A stretch of 64,000 nucleotides of DNA, taken from contig NZ_CP127161.1 of assembly GCF_030263895.1 (NCBI RefSeq), positions 744,001 to 808,000 of the forward strand, given 5' to 3'. A program made the translations under genes and the position numbers. This document shows, piece after piece, positions 26,763 to 36,183 of the stretch. Numbering within the stretch: the stretch's first letter is position 1; every line of letters starts with the position of its first letter. The notes under the pieces are model-generated. The model was not told the DNA's origin. It was given only the letters and a program-made list of their open reading frames with translations, and searched no databases. This DNA comes from Proteiniborus sp. MB09-C3 (lineage in GTDB: Bacteria > Bacillota > Clostridia > Tissierellales > Proteiniboraceae).

Positions 26763-27620
26763 ATGGCTAAAAGAAGCAATGATTGGGATTCAAACAAATT
26801 AAATAGATGGATAAAGGAAGGCAGGGGTCAGGGGGAAGGGAAGGAATATAAGCCTTGGTTAACTGTGCAGGATTTCCCTAGTATGGGCAGGGTAACAAGA
26901 GTTTTTGGGTGGACAACACAAAGAATACATCATTTTTTTTCAGATACGCAATTAAAGTATTTTTATTTACTAGATTGGGAAGAAAGAGTCATTGATATTC
27001 GAGAGCATTATCCCCTTATAGATTTAGAAGTAGTGTTAAAAGATACATCGGATTTAAGACTTGGTAAGTTTATAGACAGGAAAACCAAGGAGCCTTATAT
27101 ACTAACTACTACATTTTTGATTACACTATTGAACTCTGATGGAAAAAAGAGTTTTGCTGCAAGAAGCATAAAATATGCTTCGGAATTGTCTAAAAAGAGT
27201 ACAATCGAGAAACTGGAAATTGAAAGGAGGTACTGGAAGGTTCAAGGAATTGATTGGGGCATTGTGACAAATAAGGACATTAATGATGTCAGGGCAAAAA
27301 ATATAGAATGGGTTCATTCAGTGATGAATTCTGATGGCTGCAACGGTCTTACTAAGGCTGAGTTTGATGACTTATTTGACGGTATTTTATACAGATTTAT
27401 TGATAATAAGCAGAGCGTAAAAAACATTATAGCAGGATTTGAAAAAGACTATTCACTAGATGTCGGAATGGGATTACTATTATTTAAACGTTTAGTTGCA
27501 GAGAAAAGGATAGTTCTAGATATGGATAAGCCTATCAATCTTAGTCAAACAGGGAAATCAGTTTACATGCCTGAAATAAGTGACAAAGGGGGAAATAATG
27601 ATGTTAAGGTATACGGTTAA
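26763..27620 (+). CDS. tnsA: TnsA endonuclease of a Tn7-like transposon
   Basis: 285 residues. TnsA cuts the 5' ends of the element during cut-and-paste transposition. The N-terminal nuclease region is recognisable by GRVTRVFGW, EERVIDIREHYPLID (Glu, about residue 80), the beta-strand YILTTTFLIT (about residue 117), and SIKYASEL (Lys, about residue 142). The C-terminal winged-helix TnsC-binding domain follows (GIDWGIVT). In active TnsA the strand usually reads TTDFL, with Asp as metal ligand; here that position is Thr. RBS GGAGG precedes ATG 26763. It overlaps tnsB. Confidence 0.9.
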   Translation: MAKRSNDWDSNKLNRWIKEGRGQGEGKEYKPWLTVQDFPSMGRVTRVFGWTTQRIHHFFSDTQLKYFYLLDWEERVIDIREHYPLIDLEVVLKDTSDLRLGKFIDRKTKEPYILTTTFLITLLNSDGKKSFAARSIKYASELSKKSTIEKLEIERRYWKVQGIDWGIVTNKDINDVRAKNIEWVHSVMNSDGCNGLTKAEFDDLFDGILYRFIDNKQSVKNIIAGFEKDYSLDVGMGLLLFKRLVAEKRIVLDMDKPINLSQTGKSVYMPEISDKGGNNDVKVYG

Positions 27621-29760
27621 TTCTTTACTAGAATGGAAAGACGGGACTGAAAGTACTAGCATTGAGAGACTTCTGTGGATTGATGATGAAATAGCCTATA
27701 CAATAGATGTAAATAAAAATAAAGTCCCTTATATTTGCAGATTAGAGGATATAGAAGATGCATTGGCTGGGGGGAAGGCAGAAATAAAAGATGATGACGA
27801 ATTTATAGTTGTGTTAAAGGAAGAAGATATACCTGAAAAACATAAGAAAATTAGGGATAGGGCGTGGGAAGTAATTAAGGATATGGTAGATAAGGAGCCA
27901 GATATTTTTCAATCCGCTTTTAGAGGGAAGTTAATTAAAAGAGCCTCCGAAACCTGTGGATTAAGTGAATCATGGATTCTGGAATATTTAAAAAGGTACT
28001 GGAAAAGGGGGAAAACTTGCAACGCTTTATTACCAGATTACCGAAACTGTGGAGCAAAGGGCAAAGAGAGAAAGGCTGGAAATGTGAAAAGAGGAAGACC
28101 TAGAACTAATCAGTCTATTATAGGAGAAGGGGTAAATGTTACTGAGGATATAAAAAGAATATTTCGTATTGCTGTAAATAAATACTACTATACCACAGCA
28201 AAAAATTCTTTAACATTGACTTATGAACTCATGAGAAAAGAATATTTTTCGGATGGTTTTAAAGAAGAAAATGGAGTTAAGATACCAATTATAAAGCCTC
28301 AGGCGGAAATTCCATCCTTTGGGCAGTTTAGGTATTGGTTTGAGAAGGAGCGAAATGTAAAAAAAGAGATAACTAGCAGATACAGCAATAAAAAGTATCA
28401 AAAACAGTATCGACCTATAATAGGAAGTTCTTTAGATGGAGTATTTCAACCTGGAACGTTTGAAATAGACTGTCAAGTAGGTGATGTTTATTTGGTCTCG
28501 CGATTCAATAGAAACTGGATTATAGGCAGACCAGCCATTTATATCTTGATAGATAAATTTAGCCGCATGATATGTGGAATTTACGTAGGTTTGGAAAGTG
28601 GTTCATATATTGGAGCCATGATGGCACTTTTAAATGCTACAACTAATAAAGTAGAGTTTTGTAAGCAGTATGGTATTGAAATAGAGGAGAAGGATTGGCC
28701 TGTACACCATCTTCCAGAAACTATTATTGCAGACAGGGGAGAATTAGAAGGAGGAAATATTGATAACCTTATTAATACTCTAAATGTGAAAGTTCAAAAT
28801 ACCCCACCCTATAGAGCAGACCTAAAATCAGCAGTTGAAAGGTTCTTCGGGCTCACAAATGAGCGAGTAAAGCCATTTCTGCCAGGTGTTGTAGATTTAG
28901 ATGGAAGGGAACGAGGGGATAAAGACTATAGGATAAAAGCAAAACTGGATTTATTTCAATTTACTCAGATAATGATAAAATGCATTTTATACCACAATAA
29001 TCATTATCATTTGGATTACTATAAGCGTGATGAAGATATGGTTGAAGATAATGTTTCCTGTATTCCAATAGAACTTTGGAACTGGGGTATTGCAAATCGA
29101 GGTGGGACACTTAGAACAGTTCCAGAGGATGCTGCAAAACTAGCACTGATGCCTTCTGATACAGCCACTGTGACTGCAAAAGGGATTAGGTATAAAGATA
29201 TGTATTATGCAGCAAAGTCTATGCTAAAAAACGGAATGTTTGCTGATGCACGAACCAAGGGAACACGGAAAATTAAAATAAGTTATGACCCACGTAATAT
29301 GGATTACATCTATGTCTATAATGATAACCCTAATGAATACGAGAAATGTTTTTTGGTAGATGCTAACAGCAGATATAAAGATAAGGCATTCGAAGAAATA
29401 GAATACTTATTAGTAGTAGAAAAAATGCAGCAGGAAAAGAGCAAAGATAATGTAGCACAAGCCAAGACTCAATTAATTGCTGAAATAGAGGACATAGTTC
29501 AGCAAGCAGAAGAAGATTATGAAAGAGAGACAAGCACAGTAGAAAGTGATAGACAAAGAGTAAAGAACATTAGGGGGAATAGGAAGGCTGAAAAGTCCGT
29601 AAGAAGGCTGGAAGAGGCTTTTGATTTAGGCAATGATAATCAATATTTTAAAGCCAACAAAGAAGAAAAAGAAACCGAAGAGATGGATACCCTGCAATTG
29701 CTGTTTCAAAAACAGAAAGAGGTGATGATGGATGAAGAAAGTGATGATACCGAATGGTAG
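27598..29760 (+). CDS. tnsB: TnsB DDE transposase
   Basis: 720 residues, the catalytic transposase that joins 3' ends. N-terminal HTH DNA-binding domains, then the RNase H-fold core: GTFEIDCQVGDVY (first Asp), ETIIADRGELEGGN (second Asp) and YRADLKSAVERFFG (Glu). A Mu-type beta-barrel and an acidic C-terminal tail follow, the tail presumably contacting TnsC. ATG 27598 is placed by AAGGGGG upstream. The gene overlaps tnsA by 23 nt and tnsC by 29 nt. No lesion visible. Confidence 0.95.
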   Translation: MMLRYTVNSLLEWKDGTESTSIERLLWIDDEIAYTIDVNKNKVPYICRLEDIEDALAGGKAEIKDDDEFIVVLKEEDIPEKHKKIRDRAWEVIKDMVDKEPDIFQSAFRGKLIKRASETCGLSESWILEYLKRYWKRGKTCNALLPDYRNCGAKGKERKAGNVKRGRPRTNQSIIGEGVNVTEDIKRIFRIAVNKYYYTTAKNSLTLTYELMRKEYFSDGFKEENGVKIPIIKPQAEIPSFGQFRYWFEKERNVKKEITSRYSNKKYQKQYRPIIGSSLDGVFQPGTFEIDCQVGDVYLVSRFNRNWIIGRPAIYILIDKFSRMICGIYVGLESGSYIGAMMALLNATTNKVEFCKQYGIEIEEKDWPVHHLPETIIADRGELEGGNIDNLINTLNVKVQNTPPYRADLKSAVERFFGLTNERVKPFLPGVVDLDGRERGDKDYRIKAKLDLFQFTQIMIKCILYHNNHYHLDYYKRDEDMVEDNVSCIPIELWNWGIANRGGTLRTVPEDAAKLALMPSDTATVTAKGIRYKDMYYAAKSMLKNGMFADARTKGTRKIKISYDPRNMDYIYVYNDNPNEYEKCFLVDANSRYKDKAFEEIEYLLVVEKMQQEKSKDNVAQAKTQLIAEIEDIVQQAEEDYERETSTVESDRQRVKNIRGNRKAEKSVRRLEEAFDLGNDNQYFKANKEEKETEEMDTLQLLFQKQKEVMMDEESDDTEW

Positions 29761-31480
29761 TATAGCAGTAGAGGCAGAGTATACAGAGCAGATAATTCCA
29801 GATTATAAAGGCAATCCATTCATTGAATCTCTTCCTAATCTCCTTTCCGCCCAAGAGGCAATTGAAAGATTGACTTTTTATCCCGAATTTAATAAAAGTG
29901 AAAGATTACTGGACAGTCACTATCGTATTCATATGGTAGACAGATTATTTCAGGTTTTTCAGCCCCTCCCTATGAGCATAGAACTTGAAAGAAAGATTTC
30001 TCGTGCAATAAGGCAAGGATACCTTTCCCGGAATCCATTTAGCAGCAAACTGGCTCAAGGGTTTTACAGAGAGTATCATGAGAATATTAGTAACCTAATA
30101 AATAATAAAGATTTTTATTCAACGTCACTAGGATTTTCTTTGATAGGAATATCAGGTTTGGGAAAGACTTCTTCTCTTAATAGGGTACTAACTTTATATC
30201 CTCAGATAATTGTGCATTCTGAATATCAAGAAATTCCTTTTTCGATGTACCAAGTAGTATATTTGAAATTGGAATGCCCCCATGACGGCTCAATTAAGGG
30301 ACTCCTATACGAGTTTTTTGCTGAAATAGACAGGCTTCTTGGAACCAATCATAATGAAAAAGTAATGAGGACAAGACCAACTGTTGATGTGATGATGACC
30401 GTTATGAATCAAGTGGTAAGAAATTGTGCTCTAGGAATTTTAGTTATTGATGAGATACAACATTTAAGTATGGCCAAATCTGGAGGAAGTGAAAAGATGT
30501 TAAATTTCTTTGTAAACCTCGTAAATAATGTAGGGGTACCAGTTATTTTAGTGGGAACCCCAAAAGCAATCAAAGTCCTTCAGGGGGACTTCAGACAGGC
30601 ACGCAGAGGGTCAGGCCTCGGTGGCGATATGGTATGCGATAGGATTCAAAGAGATGGGGTGTGGGACTTATTAGTAGATTCTATATTGGGTAGACAATGA
30701 TGTATACGGTCAACTACTTGCAGGGTGTGGGACTTATTAGTAGATTCTATATGGCACTACCAGTGGATGAGGAAAGAAACGCTCCTTACCCCTGAAATAA
30801 GTAATGTTTTATATGAAGAAACCCAGGGGATACCTGATTTATTAAAAAAGGTTTATGCTATTGCTCAAGCCCATGCTATATCGACAGGAAAGGAAGAGAT
30901 AACTCCACAAATTATTAAAAAGGTAGCAAAAGAGAATTTAAAACTAATTCAGCCAATGATTACTGCATTGAAGACGAATAATCTGAGAGAAATTATTAAA
31001 TACGAAGATATCTATATGGCGGATATTGATTATACAGATTATTTAACTCGGGCGAGAGAATCTATTAACCTGGACTTGCGGGCTAAGGAGATAAAGAAAG
31101 AACAAAAGAAACTAAGGCAAGAGGGCTCTATAGGGGTAAAAAAAGAGGCTCTGATAAAACTTGTTGAGTTAGGCGTAGATATTAAAAATGCACAAAAAAT
31201 AGTTGATACTATGTTTTCTAAAAATCAAGACTTAGGTGTAGATGATGTGATAAAAGGTGTGATAGAACAACTTAAGGATGAAGAAGTAGGGGGGATAGGG
31301 AAAAAAGAAACAGGTAAAATGGAAGAAAGAGAATCAGGGCGAAATGCTGTAAACTCATTTGATATTCGAACCATTGTTGAACAGGGCAAAAAGGATAATA
31401 AAAGTGCTTATGAGGCTATAAAAGAATCAGGATATATTGTAAGTTTTGAAGATGATATTTTTTCCAAGGAGGTGATATAG
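29732..31480 (+). pseudogene. tnsC: TnsC AAA+ regulator, split by a 66-bp in-frame insertion with one TGA
   Basis: Reads in one frame from ATG 29732 (RBS GAGGTGATG) to TAG 31480, broken only by TGA 30698-30700. The first part has Walker A (GISGLGKTSSLN), Walker B (LGILVIDEIQHLS) and the sensor strand VPVILVGTPKAIKVL; the second part has the C-terminal lid and the TnsD/TnsA-contact region. The break lies in a tandem arrangement: 30657-30686 is repeated exactly at 30723-30752, and removing one 66-nt unit restores a 560-residue protein, close to Tn7 TnsC. As written it yields two fragments unless the TGA is read through. Confidence 0.9.
30657..30752 (+). repeat. 30-bp exact direct repeat with 36-bp spacer inside tnsC
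   Basis: Copies at 30657-30686 and 30723-30752 are identical. The 36-bp spacer (30687-30722) carries the in-frame TGA. Recombination between copies would delete exactly 22 codons and repair tnsC. A phase-switch role is inferred. Confidence 0.85.
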
Positions 31481-33189
31481 TGAACTTTTTTCCTACACCT
31501 TATCCAGACGAAATATTATATAGTACGCTGGCACGATACTGTATGCGAAGTGGAAATATAAAAGAAATCCATAATTTTGAAGACTTATTTGGAACAAGGA
31601 ATTGTATAGCAGTTATGGAACTGTCTACACAATTAGATGCACTAATTGAAAATATGCCTGTCGGTACAAAATATACAGCAGAATATTTTATCTATAAGCA
31701 TACCTTATTTCCTTTTCTTGCAGCATTTATCCCAAAAGAACGGGCTGAAAAGATAATTGAAACTATGAGAAATGGTGAAGGGGCAGTTTCCTACATGAGG
31801 ATAGGTCTAATATCAAATTCTATCAATTTAAATAAATACTTTCGATTTTGTCCTGAGTGTTTTAAAGAGGACATAGAAAGATTTGGAGAGCCATATTGGC
31901 ACAGAAGTCATCAGGTTACAGGGGTATTTGTATGTTTAAAACATAAGATACCCCTTTGTGATAGCACAGAACTCATAAGGGCAGGTAACAGACAGAGGTT
32001 TATTAGCGCATCTTGTAAGAACTGTATTGTAGAAAAAGAAATAAGTTATTCAAATGATTTGATGAAGAAGATGCTTTGGATGGCAGGAGATGTAGAAATA
32101 CTTCTAAATAATCAATTTGGATTTAAGAAGACTGAGTGGTTTAGAAATCAGTTTCGAGTTAAGTTGATTGAAAAAGGCTATGCTAGGATGAACAATTATA
32201 TTCACCAAAAGAAGTTAAAACAAGACTTTGTGGATTTTTATGGTCATGAATACTTGGCACTTGTTCAATCCCCTGTATCAGTTAATAGCGGAGGTTGGCT
32301 ACCTGATATGGTTAGAAATAATGATAGGACAACCTATTCAATAAGGTATCTATTATTAGCGAGGTTTCTCGAAATTCCAGTGGCTGATTTATTTAATACA
32401 AAACTTGGCTCTAATGATGAAGATGAAAACAATATTGATGCTTATCAGGAACTGTGGGACCAGAGGTTGATAGAACTTACCCAGTCAGGACTATCAATCC
32501 GAGAAATATCAGATATATTAAAGTCATCTACAAAGACAATCAGAAAGGCTATTGATAGACTTGAAATAGAAGAATTCTGGAAGTTTAATGGTGGTGGGAA
32601 ATATCTTCACAGCAAGTTTACTGATACAGAAGAATTCAGAATGAAAAGAGAAAGGTTAAGGGGAAAGTGGCTTGAAATCCATGCTCAATATCCTGATAAA
32701 AGCAGTAGCCAAATTCGTAAAAATAACGATGGAGTTTATGCATGGCTAAAAAGATATGATAGTGAATGGATGGAAGAAAACTATCGCAGAATAAAAACAG
32801 TAGTTAACACTGTTGATTGGGATAAAAGAGATGCTGAATTGCTTCCTAAAGTTAAGGAAGTGATAAAAGAAATGAAGGAAGGCAAGCCTGAAAGGATAAC
32901 ATGGTCAACTGTAGGAGGCAAGTTAGGGATTAGCGGCTGGCTCTCTAAAAGGAAGGAGAAACTCCCATTGACAAAGGCATATATAGACTCAGAATTAGAA
33001 AGTCTAGAAGAATTCCATATAAGAAAAATAAAATGGGGCATTGAAGAATTAGAAAGGCAGGGAAAAGAAATAACATTATGGAATATAGCAGAAACAGCAT
33101 GTGTTAAGCCAAGGTACATGGAAGGGATTTATAAGGAAATTAAGCAGATATTAAATAACAGAGGATATGATTGCAATTTTAAATTTTAG
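31480..33189 (+). CDS. tnsD: TnsD/TniQ-family target-selection protein
   Basis: 569 residues. The N-terminal TniQ domain opens with FFPTPYPDEILYSTLARYC and contains the zinc site CPECFKEDIERFGEPYWHRSHQ, then VFVCLKHKIPL. The long C-terminal half has repeated HTH-like segments (LSIREISDILKSSTKTIRKAIDRL, split by linkers) expected to read a specific attachment site, as TnsD of Tn7 does. GTG 31480 overlaps the tnsC stop by one base, with GGAGGTGAT upstream. The target site is not deducible here. Confidence 0.92.
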   Translation: MNFFPTPYPDEILYSTLARYCMRSGNIKEIHNFEDLFGTRNCIAVMELSTQLDALIENMPVGTKYTAEYFIYKHTLFPFLAAFIPKERAEKIIETMRNGEGAVSYMRIGLISNSINLNKYFRFCPECFKEDIERFGEPYWHRSHQVTGVFVCLKHKIPLCDSTELIRAGNRQRFISASCKNCIVEKEISYSNDLMKKMLWMAGDVEILLNNQFGFKKTEWFRNQFRVKLIEKGYARMNNYIHQKKLKQDFVDFYGHEYLALVQSPVSVNSGGWLPDMVRNNDRTTYSIRYLLLARFLEIPVADLFNTKLGSNDEDENNIDAYQELWDQRLIELTQSGLSIREISDILKSSTKTIRKAIDRLEIEEFWKFNGGGKYLHSKFTDTEEFRMKRERLRGKWLEIHAQYPDKSSSQIRKNNDGVYAWLKRYDSEWMEENYRRIKTVVNTVDWDKRDAELLPKVKEVIKEMKEGKPERITWSTVGGKLGISGWLSKRKEKLPLTKAYIDSELESLEEFHIRKIKWGIEELERQGKEITLWNIAETACVKPRYMEGIYKEIKQILNNRGYDCNFKF

Positions 33190-33191
33190 GG

Positions 33192-33236
33192 TAAAGTCAC
33201 ATATAAGGATAAAAAATTCCTTAATGTGGCTTTTGT
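33192..33236 (+). terminator. Terminator of the tns operon
   Basis: AAAGTCACAT with TAAGGA pairs with TCCTTA and ATGTGGCTTT in an imperfect ~15-bp stem, then TTGTTT, directly after the tnsD stop. Confidence 0.65.
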
Positions 33237-33478
33237 TTATAAAACCCAAATAATAGACTTATTTGAAGGTAAATAGAGGAAATTATGGGTAAATGGCGAA
33301 TATTTTATATAGATGCGTTTTGGACTAATATTTGAAAGCAAAGTGAAAGATATTATCAATGAAAATGTATGAAAAATGTAAAGTTGAAACGGATTTAATA
33401 TAGAGTTGCGATTTAAGTAGATTTACAATCTATTTGCAAACACACAGAATTAATACCTTGAGCGAGGATTTTAATAGA

Positions 33479-33637
33479 CCTTGCGAGAACCATATGAACT
33501 CTAATATGAGCCTAAAGGAGGGATGTCTTATGAAATTAAATAACATATTTAATATTATTAAATTCCATAGATATGCGGGACTCTCTATAAATCTTGGTAT
33601 AATAGGACTGAACTTTGATTGGGGTTCTCGCTGAAGG
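33479..33637 (+). ncRNA. Possible structured RNA bounded by long-range inverted repeats
   Basis: CCTTGCGAGAACC (33479-33491) is complementary to GGTTCTCGC-TG-AAGG (33623-33637), closing a 160-nt domain. A related direct copy CCTTGAGCGAGG sits at 33457-33468. The domain contains the 33530 mini-ORF. It lies between the tns operon and the cargo. A structured RNA, or a hairpin controlling the peptide, is inference. Confidence 0.35.
33530..33634 (+). CDS. 34-residue peptide before the cargo genes
   Basis: ATG 33530 follows AAAGGAGGG at good distance, one of the better binding sites in the region. The peptide starts MKLNNIFNIIKFHRYAGLS and ends LNFDWGSR; it is amphipathic and has no clear membrane helix. 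Its last codons are made from the 3' arm of an inverted repeat. Unknown function. Confidence 0.45.
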   Translation: MKLNNIFNIIKFHRYAGLSINLGIIGLNFDWGSR

Positions 33638-33714
33638 TATTACTATAAAATACTTATGATATAAATAAAACTTTTATTTAAATGTAAAAAATGTTTTAAG
33701 GGAATGAGAGAGAT

Positions 33715-34578
33715 ATGATAGGTAAATGTGCTTTATGTTATAGGGAAAGGGAACTCCAATTAAGTCACATTATTCCTAAATTTGTAATCCGATATTTAAA
33801 GAAAACATCTGTTGGAAATATTAGAAGAACTGATAATCCTAATAAGGTTGTGCAAGATGGGGAGAAATACTATCTATTATGTAAGGATTGCGAAGAAAGA
33901 TTTAATAGTGCAGAAACACTTTTTGCAAACAAAGTTTTCTATCCATATTTAATAGATAATAAAGAAGAATTTAAATATGATGAATGGCTTTATTATTTTA
34001 TTACATCAGTAAGTTGGAGAAATCTATATTTAGATATAACTAATTTTGTAAAAGTCGGAGATATTCAAATTGATGATTTACATGTTCTCATAGATAGTGA
34101 AAAGATTATGAGAGACTATCTTATGAAAAAAAGAAATGACATGGGTAATATTAAAAATCATATATTTTTTTTTGGAGATATTAGAGAGGCGTATAAAGAG
34201 TTTAAACAACAGAATCCGCATGTGGCTTTTAGCAGAAGTGAAGGAGGTCATACGTTTTATAATTCTAAAAGAAAAACATACATGAGTATATCAAACCTTA
34301 TGGGAATAATTCTAATTACAATATATAAAATGCATTCAGAAGAATATTGGGAGAACACAGAAATATATAATTGCAGGGGAATAATTAGAGCGAAAAATCA
34401 GTACATCAAAAGTGTAGTTGGACAAGAGTTCTTTGAATGGATGAAAGAAATAAATGAATCACAGTTGAAGTTAAATTCACATCAGAAAGAGAAAATTGTT
34501 AAAAATATAATAGAAAATAAAGAGGAGTTTATAAATAGCAAGATATTTGAGCAAATGATGAAAGATAGAAAATCATAA
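33715..34578 (+). CDS. HNH-like zinc-binding protein (transposon cargo)
   Basis: 287 residues. CALC (residues 5-8), SHIIPKFV (about 19-26) and LLCKDCEERFN (about 62) make a CxxC...H...CxxC arrangement like the zinc-knuckle core of HNH nucleases, though the complete catalytic His-Asn-His set is not evident. The rest is a soluble helical domain. It begins a run of four genes after the tns operon and is followed after 28 nt by a gene of unknown family, suggesting a two-gene unit. A nuclease or defence role is inferred. Confidence 0.6.
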   Translation: MIGKCALCYRERELQLSHIIPKFVIRYLKKTSVGNIRRTDNPNKVVQDGEKYYLLCKDCEERFNSAETLFANKVFYPYLIDNKEEFKYDEWLYYFITSVSWRNLYLDITNFVKVGDIQIDDLHVLIDSEKIMRDYLMKKRNDMGNIKNHIFFFGDIREAYKEFKQQNPHVAFSRSEGGHTFYNSKRKTYMSISNLMGIILITIYKMHSEEYWENTEIYNCRGIIRAKNQYIKSVVGQEFFEWMKEINESQLKLNSHQKEKIVKNIIENKEEFINSKIFEQMMKDRKS

Positions 34579-34606
34579 TATCCATTTTATATATGGGGGG
34601 AGATGA

Positions 34607-35200
34607 ATGGAAGTAAAGAAACATCCTAATGAAGATGAAAAAGAATTTTTAACCATAGGATATAACAGGTTTTATGACTTGTTTGAAGAAATGATAAATG
34701 ATGATTTTTGGTTTAAAGAAGATGAATATCGACTTTTTAAAATAAAAGAAATATTTGCAACGTATTTTGAACTATTGAAATATCCACCTATACAATGGAT
34801 TATCAAAAATCAAAAAAGACCAAATTTTAGTGATGTAGGTAAAGCCTTGTTTAAATTTATTAGAAACGTATTACTGCATTTTCCATACTTTGATAAATGG
34901 GATGATATTTGGGTTATGAAATCGCTAATTACTTTATATTCTAATAAACCACAGTTTATAGACCAATTTCTAACGAAATATGAGTTTAAAGAAGAGTTTA
35001 AATATAGGTTTTGGGAACAAAAATATAAGAGAATGACATATATAAGTATTAATTTCCCTACAGAATATAGTATGAATAAAAAAATCTTTCTTAAAGATAT
35101 TTTAACTGAGAAAGATGGAGTAAAATTTTCGCTTATTTTTATGTATAACATTTTAGAGTCCCAAATTGATAGAAGTAATTTTAATCTAGAAATTGAGTAA
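34607..35200 (+). CDS. Unknown partner of the HNH-like cargo protein
   Basis: 197 residues, rich in aromatic and charged residues, predicted all-helical, soluble. ATG 34607 follows GGGGGGAG. It lies 28 nt downstream of the HNH-like gene and 75 nt before the Shedu gene. No family recognised. As an adjacent partner it could be an effector subunit or an immunity protein. Confidence 0.55.
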   Translation: MEVKKHPNEDEKEFLTIGYNRFYDLFEEMINDDFWFKEDEYRLFKIKEIFATYFELLKYPPIQWIIKNQKRPNFSDVGKALFKFIRNVLLHFPYFDKWDDIWVMKSLITLYSNKPQFIDQFLTKYEFKEEFKYRFWEQKYKRMTYISINFPTEYSMNKKIFLKDILTEKDGVKFSLIFMYNILESQIDRSNFNLEIE

Positions 35201-35275
35201 AGTTAAAATCTTAAACAACAATAGATTAGTACTTTATATAACTAATTAATATAAGATTATATTGGGAGAGTAACT

Positions 35276-36081
35276 ATGAGGATTTATGATAGAGATTATA
35301 CTAAATTAACCGAAGATGAGATAAATGAATGGGAAATGCTTAAGAAAAAAGAAGTGGTAAAGACTACAGGAAAATTTAATATTAGAAAATCAATGTTTAG
35401 GAAATATCCCAAAGCAGTTAGACATTATTTAAGTATATTTCCTAATAACTACTTGGATATAGAAGATTTAAAAAATGAAGATATGCTTAAGACTAGTATT
35501 TCTAATTTCTACGATTTTTTAAGTAATGAAAACATTATTGAGAGTGATATTGCAAAGTTTATTAAGAATAATAAAGCATATTTTATAATTGGTTCTATTT
35601 TAAAATCAAATTATAACTTTGGGCATCATGATGCATTTATTATACCAGAGTTTATGTTGGGAAATCCATACAAAGTAGATTACCTACTCATAGGAAAAAA
35701 CTCAGGTGGATATGAGTTCGTCTTTGTTGAGTTAGAAAATCCATATGGAAAAATCACCTTAAAAGATGGAAATTTAGGAGATACTTTTAGAAAAGGTATA
35801 AAACAGGTATTTGATTGGGATGAATGGCTTGAGTCAAATTATGTGTCACTCAGAGAAACTTTTCAAAAATATAAGAACCCAAATGAACAGTTGCCTAATG
35901 ATTTTTTAGCCTTGATAAAACAAGAATACACTATGCAGTTGTTGCTGGAAGAAGAGATGCTTTCAATCTAAAAACATATAAAGAAAAACGAAGATATGTA
36001 GATAAGCATAAAATTCTTTTACTGCATTATGATAATTTATGCGATAGTGCAAAAAGTACCATTGGTAAGCCTACTTATTAG
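35276..36081 (+). pseudogene. sduA: Shedu-type anti-phage nuclease SduA (DUF4263), frameshifted
   Basis: Codons 1-~220 give an N-terminal helical domain and the DUF4263 nuclease motifs (YKVDYLLIG, FVFVELENPYGKI, FRKGIKQVFDWDEWL). The annotated frame ends at 35971, but shifting by one base near 35935 continues the family's C-terminus without interruption (YAVVAGRRDAF, then ILLLHYDNL) to TAG 36081. One missing base in AAAACAAGAATAC explains it; the rebuilt protein is about 268 residues. Shedu degrades invading DNA. Either recently inactivated or a sequencing error. Confidence 0.8.
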
Positions 36082-36183
36082 TTAGACATATTTTTTATTG
36101 TTCCATTATCTTATTGATAAATAGACTTTTTTATATACTAAGATTTCAAAAAATAGAGATTATCCTATAAGAGGAGATATAGA

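Noticed and set aside
33457-33637. Retron-like msr/msd
   Set aside because: Inverted arms exist, but there is no reverse transcriptase gene anywhere in the window.
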